Source: Leifsonia sp. fls2-241-R2A-40a
GTDB lineage: Bacteria; Actinomycetota; Actinomycetes; Actinomycetales; Microbacteriaceae
Reading direction: 5' to 3'
NCBI RefSeq assembly: GCF_030209575.1
Contig: NZ_JARVRS010000001.1
Span: forward strand, 930,001-994,000
DNA: 64,000 nt
Shown here: positions 49,116 through 56,925 of the stretch, piece by piece
How the letters are laid out: each line of letters opens with the position of its first letter
How positions within the stretch are numbered: the stretch's first letter is position 1
The notes under the pieces: generated by a model
Seen by the model: only the letters and a program-made list of their open reading frames with translations
What the model was told of the DNA's origin: nothing
Databases searched by the model: none
Position numbers and translations under genes: made by a program

Positions 49116-50246
49116 ATGTCCGATCCGCTCGAAGGTCTCGCCAACGCCGGCGTATCCTTGTGGCTCGACGATCTGAGCCGCGACCTGATCCGTTCGGGGC
49201 GCCTGGCCGATCTCGTCGCGAACCGCTACGTCAGCGGCGTCACCACCAACCCATCCATCTTCGCCGCTGCCATCAGCCGACGCTCGTCGTACCAGGATCA
49301 GCTCGACGACCTCGCCGCGCGCGGTGCCGAGGTCGGGGAGGCGCTGCGGGAGCTGACCACGCACGACGTGCGAGAGGCGTGCGACGTGCTGCGCCCGTGC
49401 TACCACGCCACCGGTGGGATCGACGGCCGCGTCTCGATCGAAGTGGATGCCCGGCTGGCCCACGACGCCTCAGGCATGGTCGCCGAAGCGCGCTCACTGT
49501 GGTGGAGCGTCGACCGGCCCAACCTGTTCATCAAGATCCCTGCGACGATCGAGGGGCTCACCGCCATCACCGCTTGCCTCGCTGAGGGGATCAGCGCCAA
49601 CGTGACGCTCCTGTTCTCACTCAACCGGTACCGCGAGGTGAGGGAGGCGTTCTTCGCCGGCCTGCAGCAGGCGGCAGGCAACGGGCTGGAACTCGCCGGC
49701 ATCCACTCTGTCGCGTCCTTCTTCGTCTCGCGCCTCGACACCGAGGTGGACCGCCGGCTCGATGGCATCGGCTCAGCGGAGGCCAAGGCGCTGCGCGGCC
49801 GGGCGGGGCTGGCGAACGCCCGCATCGCCTTCCGCGACTTCGAGTGCTCGCTTCAGAGCGAGGAGTGGTCGGCGCTGGCCGCTGCGGGCGCCCACCCGCA
49901 GCGCCCGCTGTGGGCGTCTACGTCGACGAAGAACCCCGACTACCCGGACACCCTCTACGTCGAGGGCCTGGTGACCCCGGGCGTCGTCGACACGATGACG
50001 GAGGCCACGCTCGCGGCGGTCGCCGACCACGGGAAGCCGCTCCCCGGCGACACTATCCGCGGCACGTACGAGGACGCCAGGGCGACGCTCGACGAGCTGG
50101 CCTGGGTCGGCATCCACTACGACAACGTGGTCGCCGTCCTCGAGGAGGAGGGCGTCACGAAGTTCGCCGACGCCTGGAGCGGGCTCTCGACCGAGCTGAC
50201 GGAGGTACTGCGTTCCGCTTCGTTGGCATCCGTCAGCCCCCGATAA
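49116..50246 (+). CDS. tal: Transaldolase
   Basis: The 376-residue protein starts at an ATG after GGAAGGGAGCACC. It is an actinobacterial-type transaldolase: SLWLDDLSRDLIRSGRL, GVTTNPSIFAAAI, VSIEVDARLAHDASGMVAEARSLWW, the Schiff-base lysine in NLFIKIPATIEGL, ISANVTLLFSLNRYREV, and WASTSTKNPDYPDTLYVEGLV. It exchanges dihydroxyacetone units in the pentose phosphate pathway. Pairing with folE is unusual; neither transketolase nor zwf is adjacent. Confidence 0.95.
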   Translation: MSDPLEGLANAGVSLWLDDLSRDLIRSGRLADLVANRYVSGVTTNPSIFAAAISRRSSYQDQLDDLAARGAEVGEALRELTTHDVREACDVLRPCYHATGGIDGRVSIEVDARLAHDASGMVAEARSLWWSVDRPNLFIKIPATIEGLTAITACLAEGISANVTLLFSLNRYREVREAFFAGLQQAAGNGLELAGIHSVASFFVSRLDTEVDRRLDGIGSAEAKALRGRAGLANARIAFRDFECSLQSEEWSALAAAGAHPQRPLWASTSTKNPDYPDTLYVEGLVTPGVVDTMTEATLAAVADHGKPLPGDTIRGTYEDARATLDELAWVGIHYDNVVAVLEEEGVTKFADAWSGLSTELTEVLRSASLASVSPR

Positions 50247-50298
50247 CAGGCGAGGCGACGGCGCGAAGCAAAACTCGATTCAAGGGAGGAAGAATTCC

Positions 50299-50805
50299 AT
50301 GAACGACGAACAGACGCCGATGCAGCGGGCCAAGCACCCGCGGAACATCATCGCCGGCCCATACGGCCATCCTTTCCACGGCCTCCTCATAACGGTGCCG
50401 GTCGGCTCCTGGGTCGCGGCGCTGATCTTCGACATCGTCGCCCTCACGGTCGGAGACCAGGGTCCCTATGCGGTGGGCTCCCGCACCCTGGTGGCGATCG
50501 GAGTGATCGGGGCACTCATAGCTGCAGTCGTCGGCTTCATCGATCTCAGCGGCATCCAGACCGGAACGAAGGCACGACGAGTCGCCCTGACTCACATGAC
50601 AGCGAACCTCGTCGCGGTGGTCGTATTCGTTCTGAGTTTCATCCTCCGGGTAGTCGCGGGCGAGCACTTCAGCGTGCCCGGATTCGTTGCCACGATCGTC
50701 GGGATCGCGATCATCGGCCTCTCCGGGTTTCTGGGCGGAGAGCTGGTCTATCGCTACGGCGTGCGCGTCGCTGATGAGACCACGCAAGAACGCGGCTATC
50801 GGTAG
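50299..50805 (+). CDS. DUF2231 membrane protein
   Basis: The 168-residue protein starts at an ATG after AAGGGAGGAAGAATTCC. It has four hydrophobic segments and the DUF2231 start GPYGHPFHGLLITVPVGSWVAALIFDI with the conserved HPxHxxL-xPxG motif, then FIDLSGIQTGTKARRVALTHMTANL. The family is found near heme or redox proteins but its role is not established. A strong terminator follows its stop. Confidence 0.85.
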   Translation: MNDEQTPMQRAKHPRNIIAGPYGHPFHGLLITVPVGSWVAALIFDIVALTVGDQGPYAVGSRTLVAIGVIGALIAAVVGFIDLSGIQTGTKARRVALTHMTANLVAVVVFVLSFILRVVAGEHFSVPGFVATIVGIAIIGLSGFLGGELVYRYGVRVADETTQERGYR

Positions 50806-50843
50806 CCCGTCGAGATTGCTTCGGAATCGCTGCGGAAACTGAA

Positions 50844-50872
50844 GAACGGCGGCTGTTCAACAGCCGCCGTTC
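50844..50872 (+). terminator. Terminator after the DUF2231 gene
   Basis: GAACGGCGGCTGT and ACAGCCGCCGTTC pair perfectly (13 bp, loop TCA), followed by CCAGTGTTTTC. Confidence 0.8.
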
Positions 50873-50891
50873 CCAGTGTTTTCAAGGACTG

Positions 50892-50945
50892 TAGCGAGGG
50901 CGGGACTCGAACCCGCGACACCACGATTATGAGCCGTGTGCTCGC
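50892..50945 (-). pseudogene. 3' half of a tRNA-Met(CAU) gene, probable attachment site
   Basis: On the minus strand the anticodon arm CACGG-CTCATAA-TCGTG, the variable bases and the T-arm GCGGG-TTCGAGT-CCCGC are intact, followed by CCTCGCT and the discriminator A at 50892. The 5' acceptor strand (AGCGAGG) and the D-loop are absent upstream of GAGCA. Such a 3' tRNA fragment is what integration of an element into a tRNA gene leaves at one end. Confidence 0.8.
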
Positions 50946-51045
50946 ATAGGGCGCTTTTGTGGCTGCCATCCGAAAGGCAATACCGCGGGATTCCGCTGGT
51001 TTTCCCTCTCGGAGACATCGCTGAATTGCCTCGAAATTCTTCAAG

Positions 51046-51068
51046 TGTGTCCAAATTGTGTCCAAATT
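51046..51068. repeat. Tandem TGTGTCCAAATT repeats next to the tRNA fragment
   Basis: TGTGTCCAAATT occurs twice with 11-bp spacing (51046-51057 and 51057-51068) about 100 bp from the tRNA fragment. Short direct repeats at this distance resemble integrase arm-binding sites. Confidence 0.5.
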
Positions 51069-51130
51069 TTGGAATTACATCTGCCCCGTCATCTGTTTCG
51101 ACGACGACTATCGACCTCACGACGGCGTCA

Positions 51131-51403
51131 GAAGACCCGATCCAACTACTCACCGGTAACCACGGTCATGGCGTCATGAGCCCGCTCGCCGCGCAGCTTG
51201 AGGCCAGCGGATGGGCAGTCACACGCGAGACGCTCACCCACGCGAACGGCTACACCGACCCCGAAAAGCACACCTTTGCCCTAGGCCTCGACCTCGCACC
51301 GGAGCAGGCAGCAAAAACTCTCATGCACGAGACAGCGCACATCCGATCAGTCCCCATAGGAGTTCCGGCCCCATGTTGCTCACGCCGCTTCTGGCACGAG
51401 TGA
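51131..51403 (+). pseudogene. Fragment of an ArdC-like antirestriction/metallopeptidase gene
   Basis: The frame reads PIQLLTGNHGHGVMSPLAAQLEASGWAVTRETLTHANGYTDPEKHTFALGLDLAPEQAAKTLMHETAHI, the middle of ArdC-like or ImmA/IrrE-like proteins of actinobacterial mobile elements, including the zinc motif HETAH. The N-terminal ssDNA-binding domain is missing and after HETAHI the sequence loses resemblance and runs antisense into the aldo/keto reductase gene. It is the remains of an integrated element. Confidence 0.65.
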
Positions 51404-52261
51404 GGTGATCGCGGTCACTTCATCTTCTGTGAGGCGGATCGCCGCGGCGCGGAGGTTGCTCGCAAGGTGGTCAACACTGGTGGTCCCGGGGATCGGCAAC
51501 GTGTTGTGGGCGCGGTGGAGGAGCCAGGCTAGGGCGATCTGCTGCACCGTTGCGTCGTGCTTCTGCGCGATCGGGGTGAGAGCAGCTGCGATGCGCTCGG
51601 GGTCTCCGCCGTCCTGAATGGATATGGGATGCCACGGCGAGAACACAGCGTCTCCCGCCTCCGCCGCGCGGAGCAGGTCGACCCCTCGGCGATTGCCAAC
51701 GTTGTACAGCGCGGTCACTGCGTCGATCGAGGTGATGCTCTGGGCGAGCTGGAACTGGGCGACCGTGACGTTCGAGAGACCGACGTGCCGAATGAGACCC
51801 TCATCCTTGAGCGCGGCAAGCGTGGCGACCTGCTCCTCGAACGGGACATCTGTGGCCTGCCCGCTGTGCAGGTAGTAGAGGTCGATGCTGTCAACCCCGA
51901 GGCGTCGCGCGCTCATGCGGGCCGACTGCCGGAGGTAGTTTGAATTGCCCACCGCGTCGAGCGTGGAGTAGTCGTAGCCCCCGCGTACGAATCCGCCTTT
52001 GGTGGCGATGATCAGCTCCTTCGGGTACGGGTGGAGCGCCTCCCGGATTAAGAGCTCGTTGGAGTGCGGACCGTAGACGTCCGCCGTGTCGATGAAGGTT
52101 ACTCCGGCGTCGACTACCGCTCGGAGGAGCGCGATGCCGCCATCGTGGTCGGGGTACTCGCCCCACACTTGCTTGCCCGTCAGCTGCATCGCTCCGAAGC
52201 CGACGCGGCCGACGGTCAGGTCGCCGCCGATCGTCAGCGTGGCTGCGGTCGAGAATGTCAT
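51380..52261 (-). CDS. Aldo/keto reductase
   Basis: The 293-residue protein has the full AKR tetrad: D58 and Y63 in FIDTADVYGPHSNE, K88 in IIATKGGF and H132 in LYYLHSGQ; the C-terminal cofactor site is LPIPGTTSVDHLASNL. It is the PdxI/YdbC-like branch of NADPH-dependent reductases. It is divergent from a TetR gene across a region with two palindromes, so it is the likely target of that regulator. Its 3' end abuts the mobile-element remnant. Confidence 0.9.
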   Translation of the reverse strand: MTFSTAATLTIGGDLTVGRVGFGAMQLTGKQVWGEYPDHDGGIALLRAVVDAGVTFIDTADVYGPHSNELLIREALHPYPKELIIATKGGFVRGGYDYSTLDAVGNSNYLRQSARMSARRLGVDSIDLYYLHSGQATDVPFEEQVATLAALKDEGLIRHVGLSNVTVAQFQLAQSITSIDAVTALYNVGNRRGVDLLRAAEAGDAVFSPWHPISIQDGGDPERIAAALTPIAQKHDATVQQIALAWLLHRAHNTLPIPGTTSVDHLASNLRAAAIRLTEDEVTAITSLVPEAA

Positions 52262-52298
52262 GATGCTCCCGTCTGCCCAGTAATATGGGATCGCGGTA

Positions 52299-52338
52299 CT
52301 GAGAGCCGATCTCTCAGTTATCCGATAGACTGTCTATC
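52299..52338. promoter_or_regulatory. Two palindromes between the AKR and TetR genes
   Basis: CTGAGAG-n5-CTCTCAG (52299-52317) and GATAGAC-T-GTCTATC (52324-52338) are both perfect. The second has the geometry of a TetR-family operator. Their place between two divergent starts suggests one controls each promoter or that one dimer pair binds both. Confidence 0.65.
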
Positions 52339-52359
52339 ACATATTCGGGAAGTAGTCGC

Positions 52360-52932
52360 GTGAGCCTGTCAGCACTCCTCGAGGAGAGACGCCCCCAGCG
52401 CGCGGATGCGAGACGCAACTTCGACGCGGTGCTGGCCGCAGCCGTCACCGCCTACGCAGAGCTGGGTGCCGGCGTCGGAATGGAGGAGATCGCCCGCCGA
52501 GCGGGCGTGGGCGTGGCCACTCTCTACCGGAACTTCCCCACCCGGATCGCCTTGATGGAGGCCGTCTACCTGGCGACCGTCGACGAACTCGTGCGATTCG
52601 GGAATTCGATAGAGGAGCCGGACCCCTGGAACGCGCTGGAGATGTGGCTGCTGAAGTTCGCCGACTTCATGCGGACCAAGCATCCCATCGTCACCGTTCT
52701 GACAGAAGCTTCGGTCGTCTACGCGCCGGCTCGGGATGCCATCTATCGGATCGCCGATCCCCTGGTCGAGCGAGCCCGCCAGGCGGGCGAGGTGCGCCTC
52801 GACGTCGATGCCGACGACGTGATGCGGGTGATCTTCGCCGTCACCGGCGGAGTCTACCGGGACGACCCGCAGCTTCAACGAGCGGTGCGCATCGTGCTCG
52901 ACGGGATCCAGCCGCACGTGCCGCTGACCTGA
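52360..52932 (+). CDS. TetR-family transcriptional regulator
   Basis: The 190-residue protein starts at a GTG after GGGAAGTAGTCGC. The DNA-binding head is ADARRNFDAVLAAAVTAYAELGAGVGMEEIARRAGVGVATLYRNFPTRIAL; the C-terminal ligand domain matches the TetR_C subgroup with LLKFADFMRTKHP and VDADDVMRVIFAVTGG. Divergent from the aldo/keto reductase gene, it probably represses both through the palindromes between them. Confidence 0.9.
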   Translation: MSLSALLEERRPQRADARRNFDAVLAAAVTAYAELGAGVGMEEIARRAGVGVATLYRNFPTRIALMEAVYLATVDELVRFGNSIEEPDPWNALEMWLLKFADFMRTKHPIVTVLTEASVVYAPARDAIYRIADPLVERARQAGEVRLDVDADDVMRVIFAVTGGVYRDDPQLQRAVRIVLDGIQPHVPLT

Positions 52933-52991
52933 CCACGCACGACCTGCTTCCTACGAAGAATGACGGGAAGTTTAATAATCATTGTGAGACG

Positions 52992-53096
52992 GTGTGCTCG
53001 AGGCCCGCACACCACCAGCGCGGGGAAATAGCCCGAGCACACCGCTCCCGGCCGACATGGGGTCGGCCAGGATGGGGAGGACCCGGCGTCCCTCCC
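52992..53096. ncRNA. Structured intergenic element, copy 1
   Basis: A four-helix layout is visible: outer stem GTGTGCTCG (52992-53000) with CGAGCACAC (53034-53042); inner stem CCCGC (53004-53008) with GCGGG (53020-53024) around a loop containing CCACCAG; hairpin GGCCGAC/GTCGGCC (53050-53068); final hairpin GGGAGG/CCTCCC (53075-53096). A second copy lies at 55546-55678. It sits between convergent genes, so strand is undecided; it may be a 3' UTR element or a small RNA. Confidence 0.5.
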
Positions 53097-53110
53097 GTCC
53101 TATCACCACG

Positions 53111-53794
53111 CTACGGCTTGCCTTCTGCGGCCGTACGCGCGTGGTCGACCATGCCCCCGACGAATACGCCAAGGTCGCGCACCTCCTGTCCTGCGACGTC
53201 GTGGCCGAGGTCGCTGTAGACGCGCTCGTCGACCGAGAGATGCGTCGCACTGAACTCCGCCGTGCGCCGGATCGCCGACCCGGGGATGACCGAGTCGTGC
53301 GCGCCGCGCCCCCAGAATACCGGCGGCCGAGTGAGGGCAAGCTGCCGATCGCCGGGCTGGGCGTCGTCGACGACGAAGCCTCCGAGCTGGATGCCGTAGG
53401 CGAACTCGGCCGGGCGCCGGCGCATCAGTTGGAGGGCCATGGCCCCGCCTTGCGAGAACCCCATCACGCCGACGGAGCGGAACCGCGGGAGGTCGTCGTA
53501 CCAGGCGAGCGCGGCGTCGACGGCTGCGTTGGCGACCTCGGGGCGCGGGTCGCCGATCGGGTTTCCCGAGCTCGGGAACCAGGCGTATCCGCCCGCCTCC
53601 GCGATCGGAGCGCGGAGGGAGGCGATCGTGAGCTCCTGTGGAAGTCGGGAGCGGAGGGCGAACAGGTGCCGTTCGTCATAGCTCCAGCCGTGCATCATGA
53701 TCAGCAGATCGGAGTCCGGGTCGGCCTTGCTGTGGGACCACAGCACGGCGTCCGGGTCGAGAGGCGGGTAGTTCGACGTGCGATTCGAGATCAT
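53111..53794 (-). CDS. Alpha/beta hydrolase, phospholipase/carboxylesterase type
   Basis: The 227-residue protein has the esterase nucleophile GFSQGGAMALQLM, the oxyanion region LLIMMHGWSYDERHLFAL, an Asp in GAHDSVIPG and the late His in YSDLGHDVAGQEV, the complete Ser-Asp-His triad of the YpfH/carboxylesterase group. Its start is two bases after the SDR stop, so it is second in that operon. The substrate is unknown; esters of the SDR substrate are a possibility. Confidence 0.88.
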   Translation of the reverse strand: MISNRTSNYPPLDPDAVLWSHSKADPDSDLLIMMHGWSYDERHLFALRSRLPQELTIASLRAPIAEAGGYAWFPSSGNPIGDPRPEVANAAVDAALAWYDDLPRFRSVGVMGFSQGGAMALQLMRRRPAEFAYGIQLGGFVVDDAQPGDRQLALTRPPVFWGRGAHDSVIPGSAIRRTAEFSATHLSVDERVYSDLGHDVAGQEVRDLGVFVGGMVDHARTAAEGKP

Positions 53795-53796
53795 GG

Positions 53797-54516
53797 TCAG
53801 ACCAGAAGTGCCCCACCGTCCACCGGGATGGACGTACCGGTCATGAAGGACTGGGTCATCGAGTACAGGAACGCGTGCGCGATGTCGTGAACCTCGCCGA
53901 CGCGGCCGACCGGGAGGATCTCGGCCTGCTGCTGGTACATCGCCTGCTGGTCCTCGGCGCTCATTCCGCTCCAGAGCGGGCTACGGACGATGCCGGGCTC
54001 GACCACGTTCACCCGGACGGGAGCCAACTCGACTGCGAGGGCGCCGGCGAGGCTCGTCGTCGCGCCGCACAGGCTCGACGCGACGGCCCAACCGGAGCCG
54101 GGCCGCGTGCGGGCAGAACCCGACGTGAGCGTGATCGAGCCGCCCGGTCGGATGTATTCGGCCGCAGCGCTCACCGAGTTCAGGGCGCCGAAGAACCGCA
54201 CCTGGAAGAACCCGCGCGCACGGTCGATGTCCAGTCCGTCGACCGGGAGGAGGCTGAGCGGCTCCCCGGCGGTGTACGCGAGGTGGTCGAAGGGGCCGAC
54301 TTCGGCGAAGAAGGTCTGCACGTCGGCGGAGTCCAGGACATCGACCGTCCGCCCGGTAGTGCCGGCGGACAACTCGCCGAGTGCCGCATCGATGCTCGAC
54401 TGACGGCTGGATGCGACGATGACCTCTGCACCTGCGTCGACCGCAGCGTGAGCGGTCGCCAGACCAATTCCGGAGGTGCCGCCGATGACGACGACGCGCT
54501 TTCCATTGAGAGACAT
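53797..54516 (-). CDS. SDR-fold protein lacking the catalytic Tyr and Lys
   Basis: From the ATG at 54516 (after AAAGGAAC) the product is 239 residues. The cofactor motif VVVIGGTSGIGLATAHAA is good, and TAGEPL replaces NNAG. Where SDRs have YxxxK this protein reads RPGSGWAVASSLCGA, with no Tyr or Lys in the right places; a related actinobacterial SDR branch has the same loss. It ends PVDGGALLV as usual. It is divergent from a LysR gene and coupled to the hydrolase. An NAD(P)H sensor or non-classical reductase are both possible. Confidence 0.82.
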   Translation of the reverse strand: MSLNGKRVVVIGGTSGIGLATAHAAVDAGAEVIVASSRQSSIDAALGELSAGTTGRTVDVLDSADVQTFFAEVGPFDHLAYTAGEPLSLLPVDGLDIDRARGFFQVRFFGALNSVSAAAEYIRPGGSITLTSGSARTRPGSGWAVASSLCGATTSLAGALAVELAPVRVNVVEPGIVRSPLWSGMSAEDQQAMYQQQAEILPVGRVGEVHDIAHAFLYSMTQSFMTGTSIPVDGGALLV

Positions 54517-54632
54517 AGAGTTCCTTTCGTTGAGCCGCATCGAGCATCCCTCGCTCGGGTAGCTCCCGTCCAAGACCTCTTTCGGGCGCAGTGACACCTA
54601 ACGGGTATCACCGCCTGTGGGAGACTATCTCC

Positions 54633-55517
54633 GTGAACGCCGACCTGGATCTGCGGAAGCTGCGTTACTTCGTCGCGGTCGCCGAGGAGTTGAACTTCGG
54701 CCGCGCCGCCGAGGTGCTGATGATCGCGCAGCCCGTGCTCTCCCGGCAGATCCGAGCGTTCGAGTCGGAGCTGGGGGTGCGGCTGTTCGTGCGCGACACC
54801 CGGGGAACCGAGCTCACCGACGAAGGCCGGCTGCTGTATGAGGAGGCCGACGCGCTCCTCGCATCCGCCGCGGCGGTCCGGCGCCGGGTCGCGACCGCTG
54901 CACGGGGCGAGTCGGAGTTCACCGTCGGCTTCATGCCCGGCTTGATGATCACGACGGCCGTACGCGCGTTCCAACGCGTGCACCCGGACGTGACCGTGCA
55001 GGTCATGCGCACGAGCTGGGACGACCAGGTGCGGGTGCTCCACGATGGCCGCGCCGACGTCAGCTATCTGAGAAGGCCGTTCGAGGCGGCAGGGCTGACG
55101 ACCGAGTTGCTGTTCTCCGAGCCGCGCGTGGTAATGCTGCCCACCGATCACGAACTGGCCGCCGCATCCGGTGTGACGATGGCCGACATCGCAGACGAGC
55201 ATCTGCTCCAGGATCCGGCCGCCGTACCGGAGTGGGCGGGCATCGCGGCCGAGATGCGACGCCGACGCGGTCCGGGGCGTTCGCCGAGCCGGACCGTCGA
55301 AGAGAAACTGGAGCTCGTGGCCGTGGGCAGCGGGATCGCCATCCTGCCCCTCTCGACCGCGCGCTTCTACCGCCGGGCCGATGTCACCTTCGTCCCGGTG
55401 TCAGACCTGCCGCCGACGGATGTGCTCCTCGGCTGGGAGAGGAGCAGGCGGTCGCGCCTCATCGAGGCCTTCATCGCCACAGCTCGCGACGCCGAACACG
55501 ACCTCGGTGAGAACTGA
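54633..55517 (+). CDS. LysR-family transcriptional regulator
   Basis: I take the GTG at 54633 (after GGGAG) because it puts DLRKLRYFVAVAEELNFGRAAEVLMIAQPVLSRQIRAFE, the LysR helix-turn-helix, at the N-terminus; a GTG 14 codons upstream is possible. The product is 294 residues; the effector domain starts near EFTVGFMPGLMITTAVRAF. Divergent from the SDR/hydrolase pair, it very likely controls it. Confidence 0.9.
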   Translation: MNADLDLRKLRYFVAVAEELNFGRAAEVLMIAQPVLSRQIRAFESELGVRLFVRDTRGTELTDEGRLLYEEADALLASAAAVRRRVATAARGESEFTVGFMPGLMITTAVRAFQRVHPDVTVQVMRTSWDDQVRVLHDGRADVSYLRRPFEAAGLTTELLFSEPRVVMLPTDHELAAASGVTMADIADEHLLQDPAAVPEWAGIAAEMRRRRGPGRSPSRTVEEKLELVAVGSGIAILPLSTARFYRRADVTFVPVSDLPPTDVLLGWERSRRSRLIEAFIATARDAEHDLGEN

Positions 55518-55545
55518 TCCGCACGACGGGTACATCGGAAGCGGA

Positions 55546-55678
55546 GTGCGCTCGGGGAATGCACTCCACCAGCGAGAGTGATACCCCGAGCACACCGCTC
55601 CGGGCCGTCCCGCGCTCGCATCGGGCGTGCGCGGAGCCGGCTCGAATGGGGAGCGCCCGCCGATGATCGGGCCCTCCC
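55546..55678. ncRNA. Structured intergenic element, copy 2
   Basis: The outer stem GTGCGCTCGGGG (55546-55557) pairs with CCCCGAGCACAC (55584-55595) with one mismatch; the inner stem CACTC/GAGTG (55562-55566, 55576-55580) closes a loop again containing CCACCAG; the final hairpin GGGAG-n-GCCCG pairs with CGGGC-n-CTCCC (55649-55678). The sequences CCACCAGCG, CCCGAGCACACCGCTCC and CTCCCGTCCT are shared with copy 1. Again it lies between convergent genes. Confidence 0.5.
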
Positions 55679-55695
55679 GTCCTTTCACGGCTCTG

Positions 55696-56925
55696 TCATG
55701 GCGCCGCAGTCTGGGGCGGGCGGGGAGCGTCTGCCATTACCGTCCGGATCGACGCCGCGGCCAGCATGCCGAGGCCGATCAAAATGAGGGTGACAAGCCC
55801 GGTCGAGGGCCCATGAACCGCTACAAGCTGAGCATTCACGGTTGTCGTGATCGCCTGCCCGAGGATCATGCCGGCGTTCATGATGGTCATCACGGTGCTG
55901 GAACGACCTGCGGGCGCGCCGGCCGCTGCAAGGCTGAACAGTGTCACGATGGTAAGGCCAACTCCGATACCCGCGCCGAAATACCAGGCGGCCAGCACGA
56001 TTGAATCGACCGACGTGGATGCACCGACCATGGCGATGAGCAGGATTCCAGCGCCGGCTATCCAGCGCCAGGTGAGTCGGAAGCGGCTCGGCAGCAGGCC
56101 GGCGCCGAAGGCCACGCCGCCGGCTGCAATTCCCATCACGCCGTAGATGAGCCCCGCCTGAGCCGGATTGCCGGCTCTGCTCGCGAACCCGGTCAGGGTG
56201 GTCAGGGACCCTCCCCAGAACGCGCCCATCATCAGCATTCCTACGAGAACGACGGCGGCGCGCCGTGACAACACATCGCGGAGGGGCGCAGCAGGTGCGG
56301 CCTGCCGCGGAGCCCGGGCGGCGGCATGGGTGGGATGGAGGGCGAAAGCGATCCCGAAGCCTGCGGTCACGAATGCGGCCAGCAGCAGTGGGGCAGCCGG
56401 GAAGAGTGTGCTGGCGAGAAGTGCCACGAGGAGGGGCCCGATGATGAAGGTCAGCTCGTCCGCCGTCGACTCGTAGCCCATTGCCCACGTCAGAGCCGCC
56501 TCCGACCGCCCTCGGGCCAGACCGATCCACCGGGCGCGCGCCATGGGGCCGATCTGCGGGGAAGTGCCGCCGGCCGCAACCGCGACCAGAAGCAGCGCCC
56601 AAAGCGGTGCTCCCCCGATGGTCAGAACGACAAGGCCCGTCAAGGCGATCGCATTTCCGATACACGCTACGAGCACGACAGGCCGCTGGCCCCAGCGGTC
56701 GGCGGCGATCCCGATCACCGAGGCCACAAAGGCCGACGTGAGGCCGAGCACGCCGGAGACCGCACCAGCCTCGGCGAGCGAGCCGCGGATCGCCGTGATC
56801 ATCGTGATCGAACCGATCAGCGTCATCGCGAGCGGTAGCCGTGCGAACAGCGCGATTGGGAAGTACGGCAGTCCGGCGGACGCGATCAGCGACCGTACAC
56901 CGCCCCCCGCGGCCGGGTCAGTCAT
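55696..56925 (-). CDS. MFS transporter of the nucleoside operon
   Basis: From the ATG at 56925, which overlaps the mutase gene by 8 bases, the product is 409 residues with 12 predicted membrane segments. MFS motif A is seen in GIAADRWGQRPVVL. The pattern (FARLPLAMTLIGSITMITAIRGSLAEAGAVSGVLG) is that of a widespread actinobacterial exporter-like group. As last gene of the operon it may export a by-product such as a free base or a modified sugar, but no evidence shows the direction. Confidence 0.82.
   Translation of the reverse strand: MTDPAAGGGVRSLIASAGLPYFPIALFARLPLAMTLIGSITMITAIRGSLAEAGAVSGVLGLTSAFVASVIGIAADRWGQRPVVLVACIGNAIALTGLVVLTIGGAPLWALLLVAVAAGGTSPQIGPMARARWIGLARGRSEAALTWAMGYESTADELTFIIGPLLVALLASTLFPAAPLLLAAFVTAGFGIAFALHPTHAAARAPRQAAPAAPLRDVLSRRAAVVLVGMLMMGAFWGGSLTTLTGFASRAGNPAQAGLIYGVMGIAAGGVAFGAGLLPSRFRLTWRWIAGAGILLIAMVGASTSVDSIVLAAWYFGAGIGVGLTIVTLFSLAAAGAPAGRSSTVMTIMNAGMILGQAITTTVNAQLVAVHGPSTGLVTLILIGLGMLAAASIRTVMADAPRPPQTAAP

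Noticed and set aside
26659-50956. The whole 24 kb between the two tRNA-like sequences as one genomic island
   Set aside because: No integrase, relaxase or other mobility genes inside, content is core metabolism (glutaminase, nitrate assimilation), and base composition does not change visibly; the similarity alone is not enough.
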